Assembly: GCF_006346395.1 (NCBI RefSeq) | Contig: NZ_VDMS01000005.1 | Coordinates: 124,001-188,000, forward strand | Origin: Nocardioides plantarum | Lineage (GTDB): Bacteria > Actinomycetota > Actinomycetes > Propionibacteriales > Nocardioidaceae | DNA: 64,000 bases | Reading direction: 5' to 3' | Shown: one piece after another, positions 17,474 to 26,124 of the stretch | Numbering within the stretch: position 1 is the first letter of the stretch | Layout of the letters: every line of letters begins with the position of its first letter | The notes under the pieces: generated by a model | What the model was told of the DNA's origin: nothing | Database searches by the model: none | What the model saw: only the letters and a program-made list of their open reading frames with translations | Position numbers and translations under genes: made by a program

Positions 17474-19801
17474 TCAGCCCACCAGCACGGGCTCGGAGTC
17501 GCCGCCCTTGTCCAGGTCGACGGGCTTGTCCAGGTAGGGGCGGTCCAGCTTCTCGCCCTCGACGTCGACGTTGGGCAGGATCTTGTCGAGCCACGCCGGG
17601 AGGTACCACGCCTTCTCGCCGAGCAGGTACATCAGCGCCGGGATGAGCACCATCCGGACGATGAAGGCGTCGAACACGACCGCGGCGGCGAGGGCGAAGC
17701 CCATCGACTTGATGATCGCGTCGTCCTCGAGGATGAAGCCCGAGAACACCGCGGTCATGATGGCGGCCGCTGCGGCGACCACCCGGGCGCTGTTGCGGAA
17801 CCCGTCGACGACCGCGTCGCGGGTGCTCATGCCGTGGACGTGCGCCTCACGGATGCGGGTCACCAGGAACACCTGGTAGTCCATGGCCAGCCCGAACACG
17901 ACCCCGATCAGGAAGATCGGGATGAAGCTGACGATCGGCTGCGGCTCGAAGATCCCGAACATGCCCTCCTGGAAGATCGCCACGGTGGCGCCCAGCGTCG
18001 CCAGCACCGACAGCAGGAAGCCGGCCGTCGCGGTGAGCGGCACCATGATCGATCGGAACACGATCATCAGCAGGATGAACGCCAGTCCCACGACGATCGC
18101 CAGGTAGAGCGGGAGCGCGTCGGCCAGGCGGTCCGAGACGTCGGTGGTGATCGCGGTCAGGCCGGTCACGCCGATGGTGGTGCCGGTCTGCTGCTCGATG
18201 CCGGACTGGCCGTCGCGCAGGTCGTTGAGCAGGTCCTGGGTCCTGGTGTCGTCCGGGCCGGCCTTGGGCTGGACCTGGATCGAGCCGCCGGTCCCGTCGG
18301 CGTTGGTCCCGAGGAGCTGGGCGTTGGCGACCCCGTCCTGGTCGCCGGCCCAGGAGGTGACGTCGGCGAGGGCCTGGCCCGGGTCGGCCGCGTCGCGGGC
18401 GTCGACGACGATCAGCAGCGGGCCCTCGCGGCCCGGGCCGAACTCCTCGCTCATCAGGTCCGAGGCCTTGCGCTGCGTGGTCTCGCTCGCGGCGGTCGAG
18501 TCGCTCGGGAAGGCCAGGTGCAGGCCCTTGAGCGGGATCGCCAGGACGCCGAGCGCGATCACGACCAGGATGGCGGCGGCCAGCGGGCGCTTGCCGACGA
18601 TGCGGGCCCAGCGGACGCCGTTGTTGAGGACCTGGCCGTCGGCCTCGTGGGCCGGCTTGTACTTGCGCACCTGGCCGGCGAACGCCTTCGACTTCAGCAT
18701 GCCGAGGACGGCGGGCAGCAGGGTCAGCGCGACCAGGACGGCGATCAGCACGGTCCCGGCCGCGGCCAGGCCCATCGAGGTGAGGAAGGGGATCCGCACG
18801 ACCGACAGTGCCGACAGGGCGATGAGGACGGTGAGGCCGGCGAAGACGACCGCCGAGCCCGCCGTACCGACGGCGATGCCGACGGCCTGCTCCCGGTCCT
18901 CGGTGTGCCTCAGCTCGGATCGGTAGCGCGCCAGGATGAACAGCGTGTAGTCGATGCCGACCGCGAGCCCGATCATCGACGACAGGGCGGTGGTCGAGGA
19001 GTTGAGGTCCATGAACGCCGTCATCGCGGTCACGCCGGTCAGGCCGATCGCGACGCCGAAGACGGCGGTCAGGATGGGCATGCCGGCCGCGATCAGCGAG
19101 CCGAACGTGAGCAGCAGGATGACCAGCGCGATCGCGATGCCGATGGCCTCGGCCGCACCGCCGCCGAAGGACTGCACCTGCGAGCCGGCGCCGTTGGCCT
19201 CGACGGTCAGGCCGGCGTCACGCGCGGAGTCCATGGCCTTGTCGAGGGCGTCGATCGTCGCCTGCTTGACGTCGGTGGGGGAGTCGACGTCGAGGTCGAA
19301 GGCGATGATGCCCGCGCGGCCGTCCTTCGACAGCGGCGAGATCGCCTGCGCGTTGGCCTCGGCGGTCGCCTCGTCGGTGCCGGCCTTCTTGGCCGCGTCC
19401 AGGACGGCCTGGGTCTGGGCGTCGGCGAGCTCGACCGGGTCGCCGAGCTGCGGGTTCTGCTTCGCGTCCCGGGCGACCTGGGGCAGGTTCTTGAGATCCC
19501 CGACCAGGGCGTCGACGGCCTTCTGGTACTCCGGGTCAGCGAGCGTGCTGCCCTCGGGGGCCGCCACCACCACGTTGATGTTGGCCTGCGCGAAGGCGTC
19601 CGGCGCGTCGGGGAAGAGCTCGGTCTGCAGGTCGGCGGCCTTCTCCGACGGGATGCCCGGGATGGTGAACGCGTCGTTGAACGGCTTGGAGATGGTCGCG
19701 GCGGCACCCACGACCACCACGAGCAGCGTCAGCCAGCCGGCGAGGAAGAGCGGCCAGCGGCGGAACGCCGTCTTGCCGAGCCGATAGAGGTACGTAGCCA
19801 T
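17474..19801 (-). CDS. MMPL/RND-family transporter
   Basis: This 775-residue protein has two RND repeats. Each has one membrane helix, a large extracytoplasmic domain and a five-helix bundle (TM1 near residue 20; TM2-6 about 170-370; TM7 about 400; TM8-12 about 535-750). The proton-relay region contains GLAVGIDYTLFILARYR in the first bundle and VFGLAMDYQVFLVTRIREAH in the second; the DY pairs are the conserved family residues. ATG 19801 has AGGAG upstream. It is short compared with mycobacterial MmpL3 and closer to YdfJ-type exporters. It sits directly downstream of a TetR regulator on the same strand, so it is probably a regulated lipid or drug exporter. Confidence 0.88.
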   Translation of the reverse strand: MATYLYRLGKTAFRRWPLFLAGWLTLLVVVVGAAATISKPFNDAFTIPGIPSEKAADLQTELFPDAPDAFAQANINVVVAAPEGSTLADPEYQKAVDALVGDLKNLPQVARDAKQNPQLGDPVELADAQTQAVLDAAKKAGTDEATAEANAQAISPLSKDGRAGIIAFDLDVDSPTDVKQATIDALDKAMDSARDAGLTVEANGAGSQVQSFGGGAAEAIGIAIALVILLLTFGSLIAAGMPILTAVFGVAIGLTGVTAMTAFMDLNSSTTALSSMIGLAVGIDYTLFILARYRSELRHTEDREQAVGIAVGTAGSAVVFAGLTVLIALSALSVVRIPFLTSMGLAAAGTVLIAVLVALTLLPAVLGMLKSKAFAGQVRKYKPAHEADGQVLNNGVRWARIVGKRPLAAAILVVIALGVLAIPLKGLHLAFPSDSTAASETTQRKASDLMSEEFGPGREGPLLIVVDARDAADPGQALADVTSWAGDQDGVANAQLLGTNADGTGGSIQVQPKAGPDDTRTQDLLNDLRDGQSGIEQQTGTTIGVTGLTAITTDVSDRLADALPLYLAIVVGLAFILLMIVFRSIMVPLTATAGFLLSVLATLGATVAIFQEGMFGIFEPQPIVSFIPIFLIGVVFGLAMDYQVFLVTRIREAHVHGMSTRDAVVDGFRNSARVVAAAAAIMTAVFSGFILEDDAIIKSMGFALAAAVVFDAFIVRMVLIPALMYLLGEKAWYLPAWLDKILPNVDVEGEKLDRPYLDKPVDLDKGGDSEPVLVG

Positions 19802-19862
19802 GGGGGCTCCTGGTGGTCCGGGTCGGTGGGGTGTCTGGGGTGTCTGGGGTGGTACGGCGACG

Positions 19863-20447
19863 TCAGGCGCCGAGGAGGCTGCGGGCGGTGCGCAGGCTCT
19901 CGTCGAAGTGGTGCGAGAAGGGGCGGGTGCGCGGGTCGTCGAGGAACCCGTCGAGGGCGGCGTCGAAGAGGGCCGCGAGGATGGTCACGGCGACCTTGGC
20001 GTTGGCCTTGCCGAACCCGGAGCCCTCCCGGGCCACGACGTGGTCGATGACGTCGGTGCTGATGCCCTCGTAGCGCTCGTGGATCGCGCTCATCAACCGG
20101 GAGTTGCCGCGCAGGGCGCGGCGGCTCATGATCAGCACGTCGCGGTCGGTGGTGCTGTCGCCGAGCAGGGGGAGCACGAGGGTCCGCAGGTCGAGCAGGA
20201 GGTCACCGGCCGGCCCCCCGGCCCGGAACTCGTCGATGTCGTCCTCGTCGAGGGCGGGCCACTCCCCGAGCACCGCGTCGAGCTTGCCGGGGAAGTAGTT
20301 GAAGAGCGTGCGGCGCGAGACGCCGGACGCCTCGGCGAGCTCGTCCATGGTGAAACCGTCGAGACCGTGCTCGTCGGTGAGCCGCATGGCGCACAACGAG
20401 ATGTGCTGCGAGGTGGCAGCCCGGTCCCGCTTTGCACTCTTCATCAC
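19863..20447 (-). CDS. TetR-family regulator of the MMPL exporter
   Basis: The product has 194 residues. The N-terminal HTH (about 12-55) reads FTMDELAEASGVSRRTLFNYFP, a canonical TetR recognition helix. The C-terminal ligand domain is helical with no close assignment. The start may be GTG 20447 or ATG 20444. AAGACT ends seven bases before GTG 20447, so a leaderless start there is plausible. A cluster of TTGCACT half-sites overlaps the start. The gene is immediately upstream of the MMPL gene with a 61-bp gap, so it likely represses itself and the exporter. Confidence 0.88.
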   Translation of the reverse strand: MMKSAKRDRAATSQHISLCAMRLTDEHGLDGFTMDELAEASGVSRRTLFNYFPGKLDAVLGEWPALDEDDIDEFRAGGPAGDLLLDLRTLVLPLLGDSTTDRDVLIMSRRALRGNSRLMSAIHERYEGISTDVIDHVVAREGSGFGKANAKVAVTILAALFDAALDGFLDDPRTRPFSHHFDESLRTARSLLGA

Positions 20448-20487
20448 AAAGTGCAGTCTTGCACTGGCTGCAATCAGAGTGCAAAGG
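20430..20487. promoter_or_regulatory. TetR operator cluster with four TTGCACT-like half-sites
   Basis: The inner palindrome is AGTGCA-GTCT-TGCACT (20450-20465). It is flanked by a perfect outer inverted repeat, CTTTGCACTCT (20430-20440) and AGAGTGCAAAG (20477-20487). All four contain TGCACT or its complement. The cluster covers the first codons and promoter of the tetR gene, which suggests autorepression with two dimers or a looped arrangement. Confidence 0.7.
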
Positions 20488-20539
20488 CTCGTGGAGTGAT
20501 CCTGGTTACGACGGACGACGTGTGACCGCCGTCACGCCA

Positions 20540-21547
20540 TCAGCGGCGCTTGAGGTACGGCGTCGCGTTGACGGCGAGCGTCTGCCCGGTCACCGGGACG
20601 TCGCCGAGCGCCTCGTCGCAGGCCGCGAGGACGTCGTCGTCGAGCGTGATGCCGGCAGCGGCCGCGTTGGCGTGGACCTGCTCGGGGCGGGAGGCGCCGA
20701 TGATCGCCGAGGCCAGCTCGGGGCCGCGCAGGGTCCAGGCCAGGGCCAGCTCGGGCAGGGTGAGCCCGGCGTCGTCCGCGATCGGCACCAGGCGCTGGAC
20801 CGCCTCGGCGGCCTCCTCGGAGTAGATGACGTCCTTGGCCCCGCCCATCGACTCGTGGGCGAACCGCGAGTCGGCCGGGAACTCCTGGCCGGGCTTGTAC
20901 TTGCCGGTCAGCAGGCCCTGCGCGAGCGGCGACCAGACGATCTGGGAGATCCCGTGGTCCATGCACAACGGGAAGACCTGGTCCTCGGGCGCGCGCCAGA
21001 GCATCGAGTACTGCGGCTGCGAGCTGACGAACAGGTCCTCGCCGCCGATCTCGATCGCGGCCTTGATCTGCTCCGGCGTCCACTCGCTGAAGCCGAGGTA
21101 GCGCGCCTTGCCGTCGCTGACCACCTTCTGCAGGGCCTCGACGGTGTCCTCGAGCGCGACGTCGGCGTCGAAGCGGTGGGCCTGGTAGAGGTCGACGTGG
21201 TCGACCTTGAGCCGCGTCAGCGAGGCGTCGATCTGCTTCGCGACCTGGTCGGGCGAGAGCCCCCGGTCGGCCTCGTCGTCCGACATCTGCCCGAACACCT
21301 TGGTGGCCAGGACGTAGGAGTCGCGAGGGTGCTCCGACAGGATCTCGCCCCACGCCTCCTCCGCCGCCCCGCGGCCGTAGACGTTGGCGGTGTCGAAGAA
21401 GTTGATGCCGGCGTCGAAGGCCGCCTCGGTGCACGCGCGGGTCCGGTCCTGCTCGACGCCGCCGGAGTAGGTCAGCCAGCTGCCGAGCGAGATCACCGAG
21501 ACCTCGAGGTCGGAGCTGCCGAGGGTGCGGAACTTCATCTCACTCAT
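20540..21547 (-). CDS. aldo/keto reductase
   Basis: This 335-residue TIM-barrel NADPH-dependent oxidoreductase is of the Kv-beta/YghZ type. The catalytic tetrad is visible: Asp and Tyr in NFFDTANVYGRGAAEE, Lys in YVLATKVF, and His in VDLYQAHRFD. The NADPH-binding part near the C-terminus reads AIIGASRPEQVHANAAA. ATG 21547 is preceded by TACCGT ending seven bases upstream, so it is probably leaderless. The physiological substrate is unknown. It is unlikely to be in the TetR/MMPL unit: that regulator lies downstream and has its own operator. Confidence 0.88.
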   Translation of the reverse strand: MSEMKFRTLGSSDLEVSVISLGSWLTYSGGVEQDRTRACTEAAFDAGINFFDTANVYGRGAAEEAWGEILSEHPRDSYVLATKVFGQMSDDEADRGLSPDQVAKQIDASLTRLKVDHVDLYQAHRFDADVALEDTVEALQKVVSDGKARYLGFSEWTPEQIKAAIEIGGEDLFVSSQPQYSMLWRAPEDQVFPLCMDHGISQIVWSPLAQGLLTGKYKPGQEFPADSRFAHESMGGAKDVIYSEEAAEAVQRLVPIADDAGLTLPELALAWTLRGPELASAIIGASRPEQVHANAAAAGITLDDDVLAACDEALGDVPVTGQTLAVNATPYLKRR

Positions 21548-21731
21548 GGGCTCGACGGTAGGGGCCGAACGGTGGATCGCGGTCCACCCCCACGACGGTG
21601 ATCAGCCAGCACGGTCGTCGAGCCGCGGGGGCGTAGTCACCGCGAGTCGAGACGCCCGCAGCTGCACGTCGACCCGGGTGCGTCGGCTGCGGCCATCTCG
21701 ACGCGGGCTCGCGGGGGCTCGCCCGGCTCGA

Positions 21732-22373
21732 TCACCGTGCCGTCAGCAGGGTGCGGGTGTGCTCGAGGTGCCCGCGCATCGTGGACTCGGCGAGCGCCGC
21801 GTCGCCGGCCAGCACCGCGTCGACGATGGGTCGGTGCTCGGCGTGGATCTCGCCCAGCGAGCGACCGGTGGCGGTGGTGGGTGGACCGAGGAGGGCGGTG
21901 GTGGCGCGCAGCTGCTCGACGACCTCGGCCGCGCGACGGTTGCCCGCGGCGACCAGGATCGCGCGGTGCAACGCCCGGTCGGCGGCCCAGAACCCCGCCT
22001 CGTCGTCGTACGACGCGGCCCGGGCCATGCTCGCCAGCAGCCCGGCGGCATCGGGGCAGCCCCGCTCGGCGGCACGGCCGGCGGCGGCGGGCTCGAGGGC
22101 CAGGCGGATCTCGAAGATCTCCTCGACGTCGTGGGCCGTGGGCAGCACCACGCGGAAGCCGCGGTTGCGGGCGATCTCGACCAGCCCGACCTCGGCCAGC
22201 CGCAGCAGCGCCTCGCGGACCGGGCTGCGCGAGACGCCGAGCAGCTCGGCGAGCTGGTAGACGGAGTAGACCTCGCCCGGCACGAGCTCCTGCTGCTGGA
22301 CCCCGGTGCGCACCGCCTCGACCACGGCATCGGTCAGCGACGGCGCCGGGTGCGGAAGGGTGAGTGACGGCAT
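21732..22373 (-). CDS. GntR-family (FCD) regulator
   Basis: The product has 213 residues. The winged HTH (about 10-70) reads VYSVYQLAELLGVSRSPVREALLRL, the GntR signature. The FCD effector domain (about 85-205) has EIFEIRLALEP and metal-ligand-type histidines (ADRALHRAIL; MRGHLEHT). FCD regulators of this group, such as LldR and GlcC, respond to hydroxy acids. This fits the divergent FAD/Fe-S dehydrogenase. ATG 22373 is part of a perfect 22-bp palindrome that also holds the ATG of the partner gene; longer in-frame starts would run into that gene. It is likely leaderless. Confidence 0.88.
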   Translation of the reverse strand: MPSLTLPHPAPSLTDAVVEAVRTGVQQQELVPGEVYSVYQLAELLGVSRSPVREALLRLAEVGLVEIARNRGFRVVLPTAHDVEEIFEIRLALEPAAAGRAAERGCPDAAGLLASMARAASYDDEAGFWAADRALHRAILVAAGNRRAAEVVEQLRATTALLGPPTTATGRSLGEIHAEHRPIVDAVLAGDAALAESTMRGHLEHTRTLLTAR

Positions 22374-22392
22374 GAGTAACATGTTACTCATG
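22371..22392. promoter_or_regulatory. perfect 22-bp palindrome: operator, two -10 boxes and two start codons
   Basis: The half-site CATGAGTAACA (22371-22381) is followed by its exact reverse complement (22382-22392). On the + strand, TAACAT (22377-22382) ends seven bases before ATG 22390. By symmetry, on the - strand TAACAT (22386-22381) ends seven bases before ATG 22373. The two -10 boxes overlap at the dyad, so the two leaderless promoters cannot be open together. The GTAAC/GTTAC core is a plausible GntR-FCD operator. Confidence 0.8.
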
Positions 22393-25230
22393 ACCGACGC
22401 GAGCAACCCGAGCGACGTGGTGGCGGCCCTGGCGGCCGCGGGGCTGGAGGTGCGGTCCGACGCGGGCACGCGGGCGATGTACTCCTCCGACGCCTCGCTC
22501 TACCGCATCCCGCCCCTCGCGGTCGTCCGGCCTCGTGACGCCGAGGAGGTCGCCGCCGCGCTCGCGGTGGCCCGCGAGACCGGCGTACCGCTGACGTCGC
22601 GGGGGGCGGGCACGTCGGTGGCCGGCAACGCCGTGGGTCGCGGGATCGTCCTGGACTTCTCGCGCCACCTCAGCCGGGTGCTGTCGGTCGACCCCGAGGC
22701 GCGCACCGCCGTCGTCGAGCCCGGCACCGTGCACGCGGTGCTGCAGAAGGCCGTCGCGCCGCACGGCGTGCGGTTCGGGCCCGACCCGTCGACCCACCCG
22801 CGCTGCACGATCGGCGGGATGATCGGCAACAACGCGTGCGGCTCGCGGTCCCTGGCCTACGGCCGCACCTCCGACAACGTCGCCGGGCTGCGCTTCCTCA
22901 CCGCGGCCGGCGACCAGGTCCACACCTCGTACGACGCCGCAGGGCGCCCCGTCGTCGTCGGGGGTGACACGGTGCTGGGTGGGGTGCGCGACGTGATGGC
23001 CGCCCACCTGGCCACGGCGCGCACCGAGCTCGACCGGTTCGGTCGCCAGGTGTCGGGCTACGCCGCGCAGCACCTACTGCCCGAGCGCTTCGACCTCACC
23101 CAGGCCTTCGTGGGGTCCGAGGGCACCCTCGGCGTGATCACCGAGGCGACCGTCAGGCTCGTGGTCGACGCGCCGGTGCGGGTGGTCGTGGTGCTGGGCT
23201 TCGACGACATCGTGGCCGCCGGCGAGGCGTCCCCGGCCGTGGTCGCGCACGGCCCCACCTCCTGCGAGGGGCTCGACTCCCGGCTGCTGTCGGTGCTGCG
23301 GGCGCGCCGTGGCGAGAGCGCCGTGCCGCCGCTGCCGCGCGGGCGGGCCTGGTTGTTCGTCGAGCTGGCCGGCGACGACCGGGCCGAGGTGCTGGCCCGC
23401 GCGGAGACGCTGGCCGCGGCCGGGCTGGGGGTCGACGCGCTCGTCGTACCCGACCCGGTCACGCAGGCCCGGCTGTGGCGGATCCGCGAGGACGGCGCCG
23501 GCATGGCCGGTCGCTCGCCGGCCGACCGGCCCGCCTGGCCCGGGTGGGAGGACGCCGCTGTCCCGCCGCACATGCTCGGCTCCTACCTCGCGCGCTTCGA
23601 CGAGTTGGTGACGTCGTACGGCATGACCTCGGCGCCGTTCGGGCACTTCGGCGACGGCTGCATGCACGTGCGCCTCGACTACCCCCTCGACCGACCCGAC
23701 GGGACGGCGGTGCTGCGGGCGTTCCTCACCGACGCCGCCAAGCTCGTGGGGGAGTACGGCGGGTCGCTGTCGGGCGAGCACGGTGACGGCCGCGCGCGCT
23801 CCGAGCTGCTGCCGCACATGTACTCCGCCGAGGCCATCTCGATGTTCGGCGGCATCAAGCACGCCTTCGACCCGACCGACCTGCTCAACCCCGGCGTGCT
23901 CGTCGATCCCGACCCGGTCGACGCCGACGTGCGCGTGGCGGGCACCTTCCCGCTCGGCCGGCGGCGGCTCGCGATGGCCTATCCCCACGACGACGGCGAC
24001 CTCGCCCAGGCCGTCCACCGTTGCACCGGCGTCGGCAAGTGCCGCGCCGACAACTCCGCGGCGGGCGGGGTGATGTGCCCGTCCTACCTCGCGACCCGCG
24101 AGGAGAAGGACTCCACCCGAGGCCGCGCGCGCGTGCTGCAGGAGGTCGTGCGCGGTGAGCTCGCGTGGTCGGCGCCCGAGGTGCACGACGCGATGGACCT
24201 CTGCCTGTCCTGCAAGGGCTGCGCGTCCGACTGCCCCACCGGCATCGACATGGCGACCTACAAGTCCGAGGTGCTCCACCAGACCTACCGCCGTCGGTTG
24301 CGACCGCGCTCGCACTACTCCCTGGGTCGGCTGCCGATGTGGTCGCAGCTCGCCGGTCGGGTCCCGCGGCTGGCCAACCTGATGATGCGGCTGCCCCTGC
24401 TCGGCCCGCTGGCCCTCTGGGTGGCCGGGGTGGATCGCCGTCGCTCGGTGCCGGCGTTCGCCCGGCAGTCGTTCCGGCAGTCGTTCCGGCGGTCGTGGTC
24501 TCGACAGGCTCGACCGACGAGCACGGCCGGTGGCACCCCGGTCGTGCTGTGGGTCGACTCGTTCAGCGACTCCTTCGACCCCGAGGTCGCCTCCGCCACG
24601 GTGCGGGTGCTCGAGGCGGCCGGCTATGCCCCGCAGCTGCCCGACGAGCGCCTGTGCTGCGGGCTGACCTGGATCACCACCGGCCAGCTCGATGCCGCCA
24701 AGAAGATCCTCGGCAAGACCGTCGCCTCGCTCGCGGTGGCCGCGCGGGCGGGCGTCCCCATCGTGGGGCTCGAGCCGTCGTGCACCGGCGTGCTGCGCAG
24801 TGACGCGCTCGAGCTCGTGCCCGGCCCCGACGCCGACGTCGTGGCCGCGTCGGTCCGCACCCTGGCCGAGCTGCTCGCCGAGACACCGTCCTATGAGCCT
24901 CCCGACCTGGCCGGGACCACCGTCGTCGCCCAGCCGCACTGCCACCACCACGCCGTCCTCGGCTGGGCCGCCGACGCGGCGTTGCTGGACTCGACCGGCG
25001 CCCTCGTCACCAAGCTCTCGGGATGCTGCGGCCTGGCCGGCAACTTCGGTGTGGAGGTCGGCCACTACGAGGTGTCCGTCGCCGTCGCCGAGCAGCAGCT
25101 GCTGCCAGCCCTCGACGCCGCCCCCGACGCGATCGTGCTGGCCGACGGGTTCTCCTGCCGCACCCAGGTCGCCGACCTGCGCGACCGGCCCAGCCTGCAC
25201 CTGGCGCAGCTGCTCGACCCGGCGCGCTGA
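22390..25230 (+). CDS. FAD-binding / 4Fe-4S oxidoreductase (GlcD-GlcF fusion, D-lactate or glycolate dehydrogenase type)
   Basis: This 946-residue fusion starts with a PCMH FAD domain (about 30-240: LTSRGAGTSVAGNAVGRG; MIGNNACGSRS). A GlcD-like C-terminal domain follows (FGHFGDGCMHVRLDYPLDRP; SLSGEHGDGRARSELLP). The ferredoxin-like region has CTGVGKC, MCPSY and CLSCKGCASDCPTG. Two CCG domains follow (ERLCCGLTW; SGCCGLAGNFGVE). This layout matches the YdiJ/D-2-hydroxyacid dehydrogenase group; D-lactate, glycolate or D-2-hydroxyglutarate are possible donors. ATG 22390 is favoured by the promoter symmetry. A dispersed repeat encodes residues about 702-710 between the ferredoxin and CCG parts, apparently tolerated in a linker. 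Confidence 0.88.
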   Translation: MTDASNPSDVVAALAAAGLEVRSDAGTRAMYSSDASLYRIPPLAVVRPRDAEEVAAALAVARETGVPLTSRGAGTSVAGNAVGRGIVLDFSRHLSRVLSVDPEARTAVVEPGTVHAVLQKAVAPHGVRFGPDPSTHPRCTIGGMIGNNACGSRSLAYGRTSDNVAGLRFLTAAGDQVHTSYDAAGRPVVVGGDTVLGGVRDVMAAHLATARTELDRFGRQVSGYAAQHLLPERFDLTQAFVGSEGTLGVITEATVRLVVDAPVRVVVVLGFDDIVAAGEASPAVVAHGPTSCEGLDSRLLSVLRARRGESAVPPLPRGRAWLFVELAGDDRAEVLARAETLAAAGLGVDALVVPDPVTQARLWRIREDGAGMAGRSPADRPAWPGWEDAAVPPHMLGSYLARFDELVTSYGMTSAPFGHFGDGCMHVRLDYPLDRPDGTAVLRAFLTDAAKLVGEYGGSLSGEHGDGRARSELLPHMYSAEAISMFGGIKHAFDPTDLLNPGVLVDPDPVDADVRVAGTFPLGRRRLAMAYPHDDGDLAQAVHRCTGVGKCRADNSAAGGVMCPSYLATREEKDSTRGRARVLQEVVRGELAWSAPEVHDAMDLCLSCKGCASDCPTGIDMATYKSEVLHQTYRRRLRPRSHYSLGRLPMWSQLAGRVPRLANLMMRLPLLGPLALWVAGVDRRRSVPAFARQSFRQSFRRSWSRQARPTSTAGGTPVVLWVDSFSDSFDPEVASATVRVLEAAGYAPQLPDERLCCGLTWITTGQLDAAKKILGKTVASLAVAARAGVPIVGLEPSCTGVLRSDALELVPGPDADVVAASVRTLAELLAETPSYEPPDLAGTTVVAQPHCHHHAVLGWAADAALLDSTGALVTKLSGCCGLAGNFGVEVGHYEVSVAVAEQQLLPALDAAPDAIVLADGFSCRTQVADLRDRPSLHLAQLLDPAR
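24495..24518. repeat. dispersed repeat fragment inside a coding region
   Basis: GTGGTCTCGACAGGCTCGAC, then CGAC, is a short form of the GGTCTCGAG/CTCGACC family. It is read in frame in the GlcD-GlcF fusion as part of SWSRQARPT. It lies between the Fe-S and CCG domains, so it probably lengthens a linker. Confidence 0.6.
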
Positions 25231-25242
25231 CGTGACCCGACG

Positions 25243-25380
25243 TCGGTCGAGGTGCGAAGGCCGCTAGGCCTGAGCCTCGAGACCACCGCGGCGTCATGTC
25301 GACCGCACCGTCGTGCTGGGTCTGCAAGGACCCGGCGGTGGTCTCGAGGCTCGGCGCCGGGGCGCCTCGCACCTCGACCG
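25243..25380. repeat. pair of inverted dispersed hairpin repeats
   Basis: Copy A (about 25243-25287) runs CGGTCGAGGTGCGA, a core AGGCCGCTAGGCCT-like hairpin, then CCTCGAGACCACC. Copy B (25337-25380) is the reverse orientation: GGTGGTCTCGAGGCTC, a GGCGCC-containing core, then CACCTCGACCGG. They fill most of the 180-bp gap between the dehydrogenase stop and the SGNH hydrolase start. No gene is seen in this gap. Confidence 0.8.
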
Positions 25381-25410
25381 GCGTGTGGTCCGGTCGGGCA
25401 CGCTTGGGCC

Positions 25411-26124
25411 GTGGAGCCGCCGACCCTCACCTACGCCAACCGCACCGGCCGGCCGCCGGGCCGCGTGGTGCGCTCGGCCGGCCTGGTGCTGCCGGGCGTG
25501 CGCCGGGTCTGGCGCCAGGCCGAGCCGTACGCCGATGCGTGGCACGCCCACAACCTGCGGACGGTGAGCCGTCCCGGCCGCCGGTGGGTCGTGCTCGGCG
25601 ACTCGATGTCGCAGGGCGTCGGCGCGACGTCGTACGACGCGGGGTGGGTCGGTCAGCTCGCCGCGCGCCTGGAGGCGACCGGCGACCACCTCGAGGTGCT
25701 CAACCTGTCCGCGACCGGCGCCCGGGCCGACGACGTGCTCACGCAGCAGCTGCCGGCCCTGGCCGACATCGGCAGGCGCGCGGACGACGTCGTGATGGTG
25801 CTGGTGGGCTCCAACGACCTGTTCGCCGGTCGGGCGGGGCGGTCCCGGCTGCCCGCGGCGTTCGCCGCCCTGGTCGAGGCGGTCCCGCGCGGGACGGTCT
25901 TCGCCACGCTGCCGCAGCCCACCGGTGTCGCAAGCCTGGCCAACGCCCACGTCGAGCGGGCGGCGGCCGCAGGCCGGGTCGTCCTGCTCGACCTGCGCGT
26001 CACCGGGCCGACCTCGTGGCGCGGTCGCCTCGCGGCCGACCACTTCCACCCCAACGACGCCGGCTACGCCGCCATGGCGGACGCGATCGAGCCGACGCTG
26101 CGGGCGGTGCTCAGGCGGCCGTGA
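25411..26124 (+). CDS. SGNH/GDSL hydrolase
   Basis: This 237-residue protein is a GDSL esterase. Block I is WVVLGDSMSQGVGA with the nucleophile Ser. Block III is VLVGSNDLFAG with Asn. Block V is ADHFHPNDAGYAAMA with the Asp/His pair. No signal peptide is evident, so it is probably cytoplasmic. GTG 25411 is chosen because the frame upstream is repeat-derived. The 3' end overlaps the convergent MFS gene by 14 bp. The substrate cannot be read from sequence; lipid, acetyl-ester or carbohydrate-ester hydrolysis are all possible. Confidence 0.85.
   Translation: MEPPTLTYANRTGRPPGRVVRSAGLVLPGVRRVWRQAEPYADAWHAHNLRTVSRPGRRWVVLGDSMSQGVGATSYDAGWVGQLAARLEATGDHLEVLNLSATGARADDVLTQQLPALADIGRRADDVVMVLVGSNDLFAGRAGRSRLPAAFAALVEAVPRGTVFATLPQPTGVASLANAHVERAAAAGRVVLLDLRVTGPTSWRGRLAADHFHPNDAGYAAMADAIEPTLRAVLRRP

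Noticed and set aside
16082..20050. A 1,322-codon open frame on the + strand through the MFS and MMPL genes
   Set aside because: It overlaps two well-supported membrane protein genes, is Arg/Gly-rich and shows no domain.
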